Notes: generated by a model from the sequence alone, not told the origin. Counted from the first letter of the stretch, positions 13,225-26,140 are shown. The stretch: DNA of 64,000 nt from Mytilus californianus (GCF_021869535.1 NW_026262593.1:72296822-72360821), one strand, 5' to 3'. Numbers and translations: made by a program.

Positions 13225-13375
13225 ACATGGTATGATTGCCAATGAGACAACTATCCACCAGAGTCCAAATGACTGAATATTGACAACTATAAATGATCAT
13301 ATGTACAGCTTTCAACAATGAGCAAAACTGATACAGCATAGCGAGCTACAAAATGTCCTGAAACAGGGTTGGCAA
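13225..13375 (-). mobile_element. Copy of the CATACCACATCTTCTT repeat
   Basis: ATGGTATGATTGCCAATGAG at the left edge, followed by CTTTCAACAATGAGCAAAAC and GCGAGCTACAAAATGTCC, identifies the family on the minus strand. Confidence 0.7.
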
Positions 13376-14989
13376 AAACCTGGGTTTTATGAGTATTGCC
13401 CAGCCCAGTGGGAATTACTGGGTTTTACTGGGTAAATCACCATCAAATCACCAATTGATCATGTCTGAGCTTAAAATACAAAACAGTTATCTCCTAATTA
13501 TAAGTTTGGTAAATCATTGGAGATTAAATTGGTGTTATCTTTTTTGCTTGACTACAGAAACAAACATGCTGATTTTATTATATTACAGGAACTGTAGGAA
13601 GTATTCAAAGAGTCTGATTGCTAAGTATGCATTACAGGATTTTATCATTGGAGCAACATCTTAGGAGGAGAAGTGCAAATGTATGAAGGAATCCTTAGGT
13701 ACAAATAGCAATTATATGCAGAAGAGGACTCTTAAACATTATTAACAGACATGTAGTCATAGTAGTGGTGTTTTCAAGAAACGTAAACCAACTGGAATTA
13801 ACAATTGTGTATATTTTTTCAACCACAAGTACTTTCAGAATATAATAAAATTCAAATTCAAATTATTGTGTCAACATACAAGTTACAGTAAAAAAATGAA
13901 AATGCATGTTTTAAAATGAATTTTATATAAAAAAATGAAATAACAAGAACTTTTAGCTTATTGTGCAGCCAAACTTTGAGATCTTTTAATGGTATATGCC
14001 TGTTGTTTGTAAACATTTTGCCTTAACCTTAAGATCAGTGTTAAAATGAGAAAAAAAAAATATTTTTGCATATATGAAATAAGAAGTAAATGGTTGTAAA
14101 TTACAGAGAGCCTTTCAATATGGTACATTTGTATATCAGCTATATCTGTATATTTCACAGAACTTTCTATTTTAGTTTATTAGTACAATGAGACATGAGG
14201 TATACATCAATCAGCCAGCAATATAACAACAAAAACACCTGAAAGGCATTAAGGTGCTAACATGCAGTCCTCAACAAAAGACAGGTGTCTAAAAGATATG
14301 CCATGATCTATTTAATTGACCAGAGGCTATAAAAAAAATTACAATATGAATCAAGAATAGCCATCAACACCAAATTCTCTGAATATTTTTTTTTTTATTA
14401 AGACGAGATTTTTGACAACCACTGAAAAGATTTCTGGCTTTAAGCAGGTACATGAATATGTGGCGAGGTGAACTAGTTTTTTTTCTTCAAAACCTTCATA
14501 AAGAGAATTGGCATCTTTTGCAAGTAGGTCTTTTCCATAATGTGATTGGTTTGTGTCAAAACTGATGACCACACAATATGACTTATACAAACATAATAAA
14601 AATCAACTCAAATGAAATATACATCAGTGCAATCAACTTCTATAAATAACCACAGTCCATAAATCATTTACAAAAAAGGATTGAGACTCAACACAACCAA
14701 AAAAGTTCTAGGAGTGAACTAAGGTGCCCTGGATATAATTTATATCCTGTGATGCATTTGCTTGCCTTCTTTGTTTAAGACCAAAAAATTTTGGAAACAA
14801 AGAAAGTAAAACAGAATGGAAGTATGAACACATGGTCCAGACCAAGAAGAATATTTTTCATGTTTATATATATATCAAAACAGAATTTGTATTAGATTAG
14901 AATTGACTTACATAAATAAGCTCAAATCCTGTGAAATTAGTGTGATTGAGGCTGAATTCACTTTAATTTCATTTAAAAAAAGAAGCTCT
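13376..14989. other. No recognisable gene
   Basis: AT-rich interior of the inverted-repeat structure. The frames at 13389-13664, 13958-14158 and 14351-14590 lack recognisable motifs and have biased composition. Confidence 0.5.
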
Positions 14990-15238
14990 ATTCATGTTAA
15001 TTTCACGTGAAAAGTTCACGTGAATTTCACGTGAAGGCTCAATTCACGTGAATTTCACATGAAAAATTTCACGTGAATTTCACGTGAATCAGTATTTCAC
15101 GTGAAAATCACGTGAGTTTAACGTGAAATTCACGTGAAATATTTCACGTGAATTACGCGTATAAGCTCGATTAACGTGAAATTCACGTGAATTTTTTCAC
15201 GTGAAATTCACGTTAATTTCACATTAAATTCACGTGAA
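14990..15238. repeat. TTCACGTGAA palindrome array (right)
   Basis: About 12 exact TTCACGTGAA copies and several variants. The array abuts the inner end of the right arm and mirrors the array at 1599-2115. Because the decamer is its own complement, the array has no strand. Finding it on both sides suggests it belongs to the duplicated arm. Confidence 0.85.
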
Positions 15239-15253
15239 CAAAATTTGCCTGTG

Positions 15254-16332
15254 TACACATAGGTATTGATTTATGTGTTTCAAAACTTTCGGTATTAAGC
15301 AAAGTGGTGGAAAGGCACATGCCTACAGTTTGTCAAGTGATTATGTCATGTAACCCAAAAACCCGTTTTGGAAGCATCGGTAGCTTTTATAATGTTACTG
15401 ACCCTTAATACAAGTCTCTGCCCTGTACATGTAAGTGTAACCACAATATCATTGGACTTCGCAGGTGATGTGTAAATAAGATTTATCAGTCTTGCTTTCT
15501 GAATGAGGGTTTCCAGTATTGCAGTAAATGTAACTGAATAGGCCTCATAAAGAGTCGTGTACTTAAGATCAGTTCTATGCATGATGTTATTAACCAAAAA
15601 GAACAAAATACTCCCTAGCTATATTATGTCTATCATTACTGGTTGTACTGATATTTTAAAGTTTCTCTATTGAAATTAAAAGTGTTCCTATGATAATGAT
15701 TGAGATGGAATAAATGATGACAATTGTAAATTTACAATAAACTCAAATCTTGTTAATAAATTTATCTGGTGTCAAAAGGTAGAGAAGATTGGCATTCAAA
15801 ATCACGAGTCGAATAAAACAGATAAAAAACTGATCATAGATAACATGATTATAATTCAATACACAAGACGGGCGTTTTTGTCTACACAGTTGGGCTCGAA
15901 TCAAAACAGTTAGTACCCGTCGAGTTAGTTCAGAATAGATTGGATGAAAATTCAGTCGGAGGTGCAGCAATCGAAAAAGGGGGACGTGATAAAATGTTCA
16001 TTAATTTAATAAGTGTTTGCATACTCTGCCCTGATGAATGTTTAACTCAATGTTGTGTGTAAACCTGATAATCAGACGTCACACTATCTTTTTGTTGTAC
16101 GTGGTTAATTTTTTGGTTACAGGGCGTTTTATATTTCTGGGCTCCTTGGCCCTGTAACCTCAAATCTGTCGAACTTTTTGTGTTTCTGACTATCAAATAT
16201 ATTGGTCTCGAGGATTGCTAAAGATTATTCCAGAAACACGGTATGTACTAATTGACTCATATTCGTATCATACGTATTTTATATGTATTTTGCTTGACAA
16301 CCTATTTGAGTACCTACATGTAGGTTGGAGTT
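15254..16332. repeat. Right arm of the ~16.3-kb inverted-repeat structure
   Basis: Reverse complement of 1-1077. Pairing ends within the window only because the window starts at the partner base; immediately outside is the palindrome TGGAGCTCCA (16334-16343). The arm may therefore extend further right. The near-identity of the arms implies a recent origin or ongoing gene conversion. Confidence 0.88.
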
Positions 16333-17507
16333 TGGAGCTCCAATTTATCTAGACCATTAATTTGCGAGCAGGTTCGCTTTGCATCGATTGATAAAATGTT
16401 TTAGAATGTCTTTGTTTCTCATGAAAAAAATGCAGTTCGCAGTTAACTTTGATTGGAATACAAAAGATCGTCTTATCTGCCGTTTAAAATATGGAAAACA
16501 AGATATCGAGTACACTATTAAAAAACGAACAGCTAGCATGCCTTGCATATTATAACAAAGATCAATTCGTCAAGTCTGAGTATTTCAAAAAAGGTCAAGT
16601 TCTGAAACGTTTTAAAATGAAGCAGTATGTGTATACTTTCAAACTGAAACAATTCGTTATGATATCATAGATTAACAATGGCCATGTTTGTACTTTATAT
16701 TTAAATATATTGATATTTAGAATTTGGTAACTCATGATGGATTGTATGATACAATCATTAAACATGACAACAAGAAAGTTTTACAGTTATTAAAATTTGT
16801 TGTCGGTCTCAATTCAGAGTGCAAAAATTTCATGGTAAAGATAGATAGCTGTTTGATAAAAGGAAGATCAATATTCTTCTCCATAACTGCATTGATACCA
16901 ACCATTAGCAAACTTAAAAATAAGAATAAGAAAATAATCTCACCAATATGTTCATTTGATATCGGAGAATAAGTTAGAAAAAGGGCAATTCCTGAAATAA
17001 CGCAGGAATGATATTTTCTGGAAATAACACAAACTTTTATTAAAACAATTTAAAAAAAATATTTTGCATTTAAACAAGGGGTGGAAAATACCAAGGTGAC
17101 TTCAAAATTCATCAATCGATAGAAAATGACAAAAAAAAAAAAAAACGAAAGACAACGAAAAGAAAAACAAGTTCACAAAACAGTACATAGAAAACTAACT
17201 TAATACCAGCAAGATAAGAACAAGACTAATCATAATACTGTATTCCTAAGGAAACTATTAAATGCTTTATGTTAACATGTTTGATTTAAATTTATTAGTC
17301 GACCATATTGATTCCTCATCTAGCTTTTTTTGTCAGAAAAAGTGTATAATCAATTATTTTGTGCTCTGAGCTTATTTAGAAGTTATTCTCAGGTTAAATC
17401 GTATTTTATTGTCATTCATTTTAAAATCATGATGACTGACCTACTTGTTAAGTTACATGACCTTCAGTTTCCACCAATTGATATAACTATTAAATCATTA
17501 AGCTAGC
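16333..17507. other. No confident gene
   Basis: Two plus-strand frames in the same phase (from 16430 and 16724) have somewhat protein-like composition but are separated by stops and match nothing I recognise. The rest is AT-rich. Confidence 0.45.
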
Positions 17508-17690
17508 TATAAAACCAGGTTCAATCCACCATTTTCTACATAAGAAAATGCCTGTACCAAGTCAGGAATATGACAGTTGTTATCCATTCGTTTGATGTGT
17601 TTGAGCTTTTGATTTTGCCATTTGATTAGAGAATTTCCTTTTTGAATTTTCCTCGGAGTTCAGTATTTTTGTGATTTTACTTTTTATAGG
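17508..17690 (+). mobile_element. Interspersed repeat R2 (AAGTCAGGAATATGACAG family)
   Basis: It carries TGCCTGTACCAAGTCAGGAA, CCATTCGTTTGATGTGTTTG and CCTCGGAGTTCAGTATTTT, also found at 21225, 22548, 23066 (truncated), 30510 and 54885. Several copies start with a CTATAAAACCAGGT block. It is a dispersed, non-coding family, probably a retroposon or a LINE 3' end. Confidence 0.75.
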
Positions 17691-18774
17691 AATCACACTT
17701 GTGTGTACGGAAAGAAACTATGAAATATGAGATAAGAAGAGGTGTTATTTAGAAAATGAAAATTAAACTGTTGATAATTGTTTTTATCTTTAATGGCAGA
17801 ACAGGGAATTTAACAATTTAACTTACTTTAAAAAAAAAAAATTAACATTGGAATAACACATTCTTTAAATCCAAACTTTTGAATTTTTCAAATATAAAAA
17901 ACTACTCTGTTTATGTCTGAAATAATACTGTAAGATGAAAAGATGGTTTACTTTCATCAAGAACACGCAAACTAAACAAATAAAAAGCTAAGTATACTCG
18001 AATACACGAGAAGCTACATGTATATAAACTTCATAAGTCAAGTAAGTCGATATATCTAATTTTAATTTTGTTTGAGGGCAATTAATTTTTGATACACCTA
18101 TAACAACCAGAAATAATAGTTAAAGAAAGGCACATCAGAAAAGATGTCAACGACATATATGTTTTTTTTTAATGTTTGCTGATTTAAATCGCATTTGATG
18201 AATGCATGCATGTTTTAAGGTTTCCCGATTTGATATGCTTCGTACCTAAATACAGAAGGTAAATATACCAGTAAGTGATGTTTGTTCTATTAAAGTGTTT
18301 ACTACAAGATGAAGTATGAAGAGGAAAATTTTTATAAAAAGCTTTTATAAATCACTTTCTCTTTACATTTAGAAGAGTTGATTTCCTTAAAAAATAGCCC
18401 AATGTCCATCTTGATAATAGTTTGTTATTTTTTAAAACATCATGCTATTTTGTCATACCTCTGCTCCGGGAGTAGCAATCAACAAGCAGCGAAGTATTAA
18501 CAAACAATAAGAGTCGGATGTGTGTTCTATATATTACTGACACTATCCCACAAGTTTCAATTTATGGAATCGCACATGTTATTCATGCTACCACATTCAA
18601 TCATGTCTGATTTATATGTATGAGTATAAAAATAATGCCAAATGAGACAACGCAATCGTGAAAGTTGGAAAAATCTAGGTCTCACGATATAGTCCTAGAA
18701 CAAGCCAAGTGTTTGGTGGTCAAATCAAATATTAGACTATTTAAGGGTTTGTTGGTTTTTTAACTGTATATCAA

Positions 18775-18975
18775 AGTACGGAAATGTGGTATGATTGCCA
18801 CTGAAACAACTATCCACCAAAGCCCAAATGACGTGATTTGAAGCAACTATAAGGCATGGTACGGCCTTCAATAATGAACAAAACCCATATCGTTTAATAC
18901 TATAAAAGGCCCTCACATATGACAAAATGTTATGTAACTTAAACGAGAAAGCCAACGGCCTGATTAAGGACAAAA
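18775..18975 (-). mobile_element. Copy of the CATACCACATCTTCTT repeat
   Basis: AATGTGGTATGATTGCCACT at the left, then GGTACGGCCTTCAATAATGA and ATAAAAGGCCCTCACA. It is one of the better preserved minus-strand copies, about 200 bases long. A partial relative (ATGCCAAATGAGACAACGC) lies just upstream at 18630-18660. Confidence 0.75.
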
Positions 18976-19539
18976 TTATGTCAATTCTATACTTGGGATT
19001 TAGTCAAATAGTTATATTTTCGAGAAACAGTTCTAACATTGACAATAATATCACATATCTTGGTTTTAGGGATGTATAGCGATCCTACTGCCTGTTGATA
19101 CTTTTATTTTGGCATTGCACAAGTCATGTCTTCTTTGATTGTCAATGGCGTTAAAACACTAATTCCCTGGGTCGTGTTTTAATTGATTTTAGTCTCTGAT
19201 ACATGATTTTTTTTTTATTGTTAATTGTTTATGACTTTAACAAGCTTACACGATGCGAGTACTCTCAAATCGAACTTTCGTGTTAATTTGACCTTTAAAC
19301 ACAATTTTTGATGCATTTCTCTAATCAATGTTTACTTGTTTTGTGTTATATCTCGTCTCACTATTTTTAATATGTACCACCTTTGACAAGTATTTAGTAT
19401 GACGATAAATTTTCACTTCTGTACTTATACTCTGACCAACAAATTTATTAATGTTTTGAAAACAAATTTACTTCCGTTCTCCAAATAACATAATTATTAT
19501 ATTGTAATTTACCGGTGCACGTTGTTTTATTTAACTCCA

Positions 19540-20115
19540 TTTTGTCCAAGGTAAGAGTTGTTGACACTCTTCCTACATCTTTTTTATTATTACCTGTAAC
19601 GTCTATGTTATATAGGCACCTACGTTTTAATATTGTATTTATATTATGTCGTTGATCAAACTTATTCGTTCAGTGTATGTTTACTTGTTTTTGTTTAAAT
19701 GTCTTTTTGATCGAGTAAAGCCATTTCAATTGATATTTTATAGTGTGTCTGTTTATGTTGTTATGTTACACTACTGTCTCAGGTTATGGTGAAGGTTGGC
19801 GCCTGTTAAAAAGTTTAAACCCGCTGCGTTTGTATGCACCTGTCCTAAGTCAGGAGCCTGTTGTTCAGTGGTTGTCGTTTGTTGGTGTGGTTCATAGGTG
19901 TTTCTCGTTCCTCGTTTTTTATATTGATTAGACCGTTGGTTTTCCTGTTTGATTTGTTTTACGCAAGTAATTTTGGGACCCTTTATAGCTTGTTGTTCGA
20001 TGTTAGCCAATGCTCCGTGTTGAAGGCCGTACTTTGACCTATAATTGTTAACTTTTTATACATTGTGACTTGGATGTAGAGTTGTCTCATTGGCACTCAT
20101 ACCACATCTTCTAAT
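19540..20115 (+). mobile_element. Longest copy of the CATACCACATCTTCTT repeat
   Basis: Orientation is read from the right end (GGCACTCATACCACATCTTC). The copy extends at least 350 bases left through CCTGTCCTAAGTCAGGAGCC, and probably to the CACTCTTCCTACATCTTTT block near 19565. It shows which blocks the shorter copies have lost. No reverse-transcriptase frame is attached, so it is a 5'-truncated or non-autonomous copy. Confidence 0.7.
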
Positions 20116-20538
20116 TTATATAGAAAGATCCATTATGAGGTACGTTGTTCATGATATAAGTGCTGATATTTTTTACAGCTTTCATATTAATAGGTCGATA
20201 ACATAAATGTACAGTGTTTTTAACGTTATTTGGAGTACAGTCCTTCACCTCATTGCAACAATCTCAATTGTTTTTGATTAAATTTGACTGTGTCGTGACA
20301 TATGAGAACAAAATTCATGTTTTTAAAGTAGCGAGAGCTTAAGTATTTGCATGATATAAATGTAAATTTTGTCTTTAATATCAAAGTAATTCATACAATG
20401 CCTTTACTATGTTTTGCTTTTCTTAACTGTAAAGGCAAGCTATCATTAGAGACTGCAAGACTTTCTACATCTAATGTTAGTATCAGACGTTCAGGATGTA
20501 CTTGTAATGGTGGATAGATTAAGAAACCAGTAGTTTAC

Positions 20539-20682
20539 CGATGTGCAAATCCCATCAATCGATAAAAGAAGACAAATCAAGGTGGCAAACAAAAACAACG
20601 GATTCGCTTGTTCTCCAAAAGGAGCGAGACCTAGTGTGTAGACAGTGTAAAGGTTTCCTGCTATACCTGCATCGTCCGCCAT
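20539..20682 (-). CDS. Possible first exon of an unrecognised membrane protein
   Basis: On the minus strand an ATG (20682) opens 48 codons beginning MADDAGIAGN. They end exactly at a good donor (TCG|GTAAAC, intron from 20538), in phase 0. Residues about 27-46 are hydrophobic and could form one membrane helix. Base composition is richer in GC and CpG than the flanks, as expected of a first exon. I do not recognise the protein and could not find a convincing second exon toward lower coordinates. It could equally be an exon fragment stranded by rearrangement or a chance frame. The call rests only on start, donor and composition. Confidence 0.25.
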
Positions 20683-21224
20683 GAGAATCCACACACAGTC
20701 AAAATGTAGCAATCGAGAATGCGACATAAGACCTCTATTCTGATGTTTAATGGTTTAAGACAACACGAAAGTGGGCGCTAGTGAGTTGAGAAACATAAAT
20801 GCAATTTTAAATGGTGACCGTAAAACTTATGTCGATTTCAGTTGTTCTTCTTCATAATTGATAGAACACGGATCAAATTAGATCATCTCCCGTTAGCTAG
20901 AAATAAAATTCCAAATAAAAAATAACTAGAATGGAAAACATTTCAGATGCATTTTGTGTATCTGAGATAAGTCAGATACTACAGAATAGTTATTTCCCCT
21001 TTTCAAGGCGCTATTCATATGCAATTAAAGAGGTAGGGTCAATGTCCCATGTGTTTTTTTTTACTCATTTGCGCAAAATCAGATAGTTGATGAAAGGTAT
21101 AGCAAAATTTTATTATTTAAAAGTGTCTGAATAATAAAATATGTAGATTTTGCAATAATTTTTACGGTTACCTTTTGAGCTCTCTACTAGCTGAATGAAT
21201 TTTAGTATTTATATAAAAAGTAGA

Positions 21225-21375
21225 ATAGCAAAAATACCGAACTCGAAGGGAAATTCAAAACGGACAGTCCTTTATCAAAAGGCAAATTCAAACGATCAAA
21301 CACATCAGACGAATGAAGAACAACTGTCATATTCCCAACTTGGTACAAGCAGGTTTTCTAGCTAGCTACATCTCT
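21225..21375 (-). mobile_element. Repeat R2, minus strand
   Basis: AACTGTCATATTCCCAACTT and TGGTACAAGCAGG identify the family in reverse orientation, with moderate divergence. Confidence 0.7.
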
Positions 21376-21449
21376 CAATTGTACGACAATCGCATAGAAT
21401 TTCATTATATTAAAAACGATGTGTGAGCAAAATAAACAGACATTGTTCA

Positions 21450-21690
21450 GAGGTTGTCGTTTGTGATGTGGTCCTCGTTTCTCGTTTTTTGTATACATTA
21501 GACCGTTGGTTTTCATGTTTGAATTGTTTTACACTAGTCATTTTGGGGCCCTTTATAGCTTGCTGTTCGGTTTGAGCTAAGACTCCGTGTTGAGGCCGTA
21601 CTTTGACCTATAACTGTTTACCTTTTACACAACGTGACTTGGATGGAGAATTGTCTTAGTGGCACTCATACCACATCTTCTTATTTCTAT
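21450..21690 (+). mobile_element. Copy of the CATACCACATCTTCTT repeat
   Basis: GACCGTTGGTTTTCATGTTT, GGGGCCCTTTATAGCTTG and the terminal GGCACTCATACCACATCTTC are all present. It is truncated on the left relative to the 19540 copy. The start of repeat R3 (GGGGTACAGCAGTCAACATT) follows at about 21715. Confidence 0.8.
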
Positions 21691-22547
21691 ATAATAGGTT
21701 AAAATATCAAAAATTGGGGTACAGCAGTCAACATTTTGTTATAATCTTAATCACAATAAAAACAAATAACTATCAACAAAGAAAAACAAATAAACAAATA
21801 AAGAATACACAAATGAACATATCCCCACCAAGATCCTCAAAAAACAACCCAATTGAAAGACAATACATAGATTACCTTTGATACAAATTTGTTTTGGTTT
21901 ATAATGTCATTTTCAATTATTTTTGGGATAAATACTCGAAATTTACAGAAATCTTGCAAAATTGCACTTTTGAGTCATCTTTTGGTCTTCATAATTCTAC
22001 TCTTATAGTTCAGAAATACTGCGTATTTTTGTTAATACAAATGCAAAGTACATATATAAAGATGCGATAATGCAAAGGTTTGTAAAATTACAGATTTTTG
22101 TTTTTAAATAGCCTAAATACATGTGAAATGGTTTAAGGGAGATTGAACCTACCTCTTTCTTATGAACAATGACACAAACACATATCGGAGGGTCTGGATG
22201 GGATTATGTTCATTTGCGTATTCTTTATTTTATTTTGTAATGTTTTTCTATCATTTATTTCTAAACCAATTATTCCCAACACTTTAGATTATAGCACCCC
22301 ATTATCCCCTTTCTTATTTCTGGGCAATTGTTATATATATATATTCTATAAGTTTGTAACCCATATATTTCCCTATATTGTAAACAACATCCGTACCCTA
22401 ATTTCAGACTTTCAGTTTGACACTTGTGTTACTTCCGATGACTATTTCCCGGTACATAATATTTAAGGTTGTTTAAGGCACAATCGCATTGTATAATTTG
22501 TGCTTTTGAAATTTTTCGTGGATATTATCGATTCAGCTGCCTAAGGT

Positions 22548-22730
22548 TAAAAGTAAAATCACAAAAAATACTGAACTCCGAGGAAAATTCAAAACGGAAA
22601 GTCCCTAATCAAATGGCAAAATCAAAAGCTCAAACACATCAAACGAATGGATAACAACTGTCATATTCCTGACTTGGTACAAGCATTTTCTTATGTAGAA
22701 AATGGTGGATTGGACCTGGTTTTGTAGCTA
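22548..22730 (-). mobile_element. Repeat R2, minus strand
   Basis: Near full-length reverse copy: AAAATACTGAACTCCGAGGA through TTCCTGACTTGGTACAAGC to CCTGGTTTTGTAGCTAG. A 61-codon plus frame over it is repeat sequence. Confidence 0.8.
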
Positions 22731-22789
22731 GTTAAAACTCTAACTTATATTGATAACGATGCGTAAACAAAACAAACAGACATAATAGG

Positions 22790-23765
22790 TAAAAATGTCA
22801 AAAATAGGGGTACAGCAGTCAACATTGTGTTATAATCTTAATCACTATACAAACAAACAAATATCTAACAAAGAAGCACAAAAGGGCAAATAACAACCCC
22901 ATTCATTGCTTTTTTATTATACGATTTTATTCATCTATGTTAAATCCACCCATAAAGGATTGAAGGATTTTAAATACAGGGACCGAATCCTTATTCTGAC
23001 AGGCACATTGTTTGGTTATCATTAACTCTGACGTAGAATCGCGCGTTTGACGTACATCAGTTGATCAGAATGTAAAAAGTAAAATCACAAAAATACTGAA
23101 AATTCAAAACGGAAAGTCCCTAATCAAATGGCAAAATCAAGTGATAAAACACATCAAACGAATGGCACACAGTTAGAAATAAAATAATTTTGTCTTTCAA
23201 AGTATGAACAGAATATAGTCTATAGTTCTTTTAGGCATATACTCTGCAGAATCTAAATCAGAAGTTTCCCTTGTCCTTTTTGCCGCTTGTCTATATGCTT
23301 ATTGTGAATGTCTTCTAAAAAAGAGCCACGTCATTATGTATCAAAGACACTCAAAAGGGCATACAGACAAAGCATTAGCAAATATGAAAGACAAGAATAC
23401 AAAAAAATATCATAGAACAATAACACAATGTCGGGATGTATAAGTACAGAGCCACGTCATATGTATCAAAGAAACACAAAAAGTCATATAGACAATGCAC
23501 ATTAGCAAAAATGAAAGATAAGAATACAAAAGTTATAGAACCATAACACATGGGGGTTGCAAAAGTACAGAGTCACGTCAAATGGATATCACCAAAATCA
23601 GACTAAACAGTAAAAGTAATATTAATAAAGACAAATAAAAGAATACTATAACACGTTATTAAGATGATAAATAACGTCAGTATGCAGAATCTATACTTCA
23701 AGACCATCGTGTATTATTTGTGAAGTTGATACGGAATATTTATCAACAAGGTCTTGGTACCTTCC
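22790..23765 (+). mobile_element. Interspersed repeat R3, copy A, with nested R2
   Basis: It runs from GGGGTACAGCAGTCAACATT through several GAGCCACGTCAT blocks to CAAGACCATCGTGTATTATT and AAGGTCTTGGTACCTTC. It matches 56760-57645 (same orientation) and 54420-54855 (inverted). A truncated R2 copy (about 23066-23167) interrupts it; the 56760 copy is uninterrupted there, so R2 inserted later. Confidence 0.7.
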
Positions 23766-25955
23766 GATGAACTTTTTTAGAAAAAGGACGAGACGTTCTT
23801 TGACATACCCCTGGTTCATCAACTTTCTGCTCAGACACTGGTGACGTTTTACAAAGTCTGAATAGGAGTTGCAAGCTCTTGAATACCGAATAAGATGGGA
23901 AATGTATATCCCATATCATGTGCAGTTGGTATATTGCTACTAAGGTGGGGGAAATTGATAATTTCAAAATAAAATCAAAATTAACAAACAGACATAACCC
24001 AAACTATACAATAATAGATAAGGAATTGATATAGTGCAGAACCTCTATCACCTTGTTGATTATTAAAGGAAAGAAAGACTTTCTTAGATTTGATCAGTTT
24101 GAACAAAAAATTAAGACAAATGGCTGTATGTGCTGTTACAGTTTGATATCAAATACCACTATAGAGGTAACATTTGGGAAATAACATAATATACATATTT
24201 AGATAATTCACACCGCATGATAGTTTTTTGGAGCATCAGACATATTAGATTTATATGTAATAATCTAATTGTAAAACATGTAAAATGTTCAAAATGGGGG
24301 GATGAGCTGCATACTAGTATTGAAAACTAGTCAAAAATTTTTGTTTACCTCAGAAATATTCTGATGCAGAGATACACATTTGTATAATGTTCAATAAAAA
24401 TTTGTACACACGATTTTTCCTACAAATACATTTGTATATAAGATTAAAAATAAAGACATGTCCTTCTGGTATTAGTGAAGACAAACGATTTGACATGAAG
24501 TTTTGGAGATTTATACTATGCTTGTCTGAAACATTTATTTGTAAACATTGAATTAAATAAAAATAATATTTTCTAGGTTTTGCATAAGGAAGCTTATTTG
24601 CGTGTTATTCTTGTATTTTTTTACAAAAAATAAAATAATACATAGACAAATACGAGATAGAAGAAAAGCTTCCTACTGCACTTGAATTGAAACAGAGACT
24701 GGACAACTTTTATAATTTAGAATAATATTCGACAAGGAAATACAGCAGAGTTTTTGCACTTGAACGTTTCTTGGGCTCTATGCAAAAGATTCATCATTAA
24801 TAGTAGTCTTACAACCCTATGTGTTTTACTTATTGATGTAAACAGTGGAAACAATATCCAATATAAACAGTATAAACAGTACAATTTCATCATCTAAATA
24901 TATATCGCAACACAGTAATTTGAAAAATATTGTTCATATCTTTGTAAAAACATAATCTTTTGCTGTTTAATTCTTAAAACCCATTGACACCTTGATTAGG
25001 TGGCGCTAAAAGAGTGAAGGAAAACTCTGACTTTTGGAAAAAGAAATAGACATGAAACAAAACTGCATTGTCATTTTTTATTCTGCTTTTTATTGTCAAT
25101 ATTTGTATTGCTAGCATCAAAATAATTCATAGTATCAGTAGAGTTTTTTGTAGGCAATTGGATTTAGAATTTTGTGTTAGCAGATTTGTTTTGGTTTTTC
25201 GATTACGACTGCATATCATTTGTTTTCGTATTATTTGGGTTCCAAAAGAAAAAACAAAATAACAGCAAGTAACTTTTCTGACAAAACTCCCAAATTCTTA
25301 GCCACCAGAATGTGATTAAGATTTCTTTGAAAAAAAAAAATCATTTAAGCGAGACATTTTTCTTGTAATAAGTTATTCTATACCACGCCATCTAAATGGA
25401 CATAAAAATTGTTATAAGTCTACACGTCTGATTTTCCTTTAACCTTAAATCGATTGTTTGAAACTGAATTTAGTTTATCTCCGCGAAAAAGTCGAGCTCT
25501 AGAATACAATAACTATCATTTAAAACTGTTTGTATACAGACAAGTTGGTATTGTACAGGTATAACTAAGTTCAAATGTGTAAACTGCTATATACACAATA
25601 ATTCTCGATGCATGAAACATGTGAGTTGAGTGACTGTTAATCAGAAAGTTTGAATACACTACTACAAGACAATTATATGAAATAAATTACCGCATTGTGT
25701 ATATCAGTTATTGTATATTGCGTACTTATAATCTTAAATTATCAAATAGTATAGATTAGAAACTATTAAATACATTGTACGATAACAGATAGGTTGGTGT
25801 TATCAATAAACCGTCACTGTGTACATTGAACGAACATATACGCCCTGTTTAACGACACTATAAACTTCGAACGAGAGTTGTTCAAGTATCTGAATGGTAG
25901 GAAAATAGTATACTGATTAATCAATATATTCCTATTTCTTTAAAATGATGAAAGT
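23766..25955. other. No recognisable gene
   Basis: AT-rich DNA. The minus-strand 74-codon frame at 23743-23967 overlaps the end of repeat R3, and the frame at 25068-25262 is hydrophobic low-complexity sequence. Confidence 0.5.
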
Positions 25956-25959
25956 GTGT

Positions 25960-26140
25960 TTTCTCCTTTGAATTGTTTTACATTTTTCATTTCGGAGCTT
26001 TTTATAGATGACTATGCAGTATGGCTTTGCTCATTGATGAAGGCCGTACGGAGACCTTTAGTTTTTTAATTTCTGTATCATTTGGTCTCTTTTGAAGAGT
26101 TGTCTCATTGGCAATCATACTACATCTTCTTTTTTATATT
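25960..26140 (+). mobile_element. Copy of the CATACCACATCTTCTT repeat
   Basis: GGAGCTTTTTATAGATGACT, GCTCATTGATGAAGGCCGTA and GTTGTCTCATTGGCAATCAT lead to ACTACATCTTCTTTTTTATA. A 5'-truncated copy of about 180 bases, of a variant subfamily. Confidence 0.75.

Noticed and set aside
1-16332. Polinton/Maverick transposon, suggested by size and long terminal repeats
   Set aside because: No protein-primed polymerase, integrase, ATPase, protease or capsid frame anywhere in the interior.
16430-16972. Two plus-strand frames in the same phase, possibly exons
   Set aside because: Stops lie between them, no matching donor-acceptor pair was convincing, and neither is recognisable.
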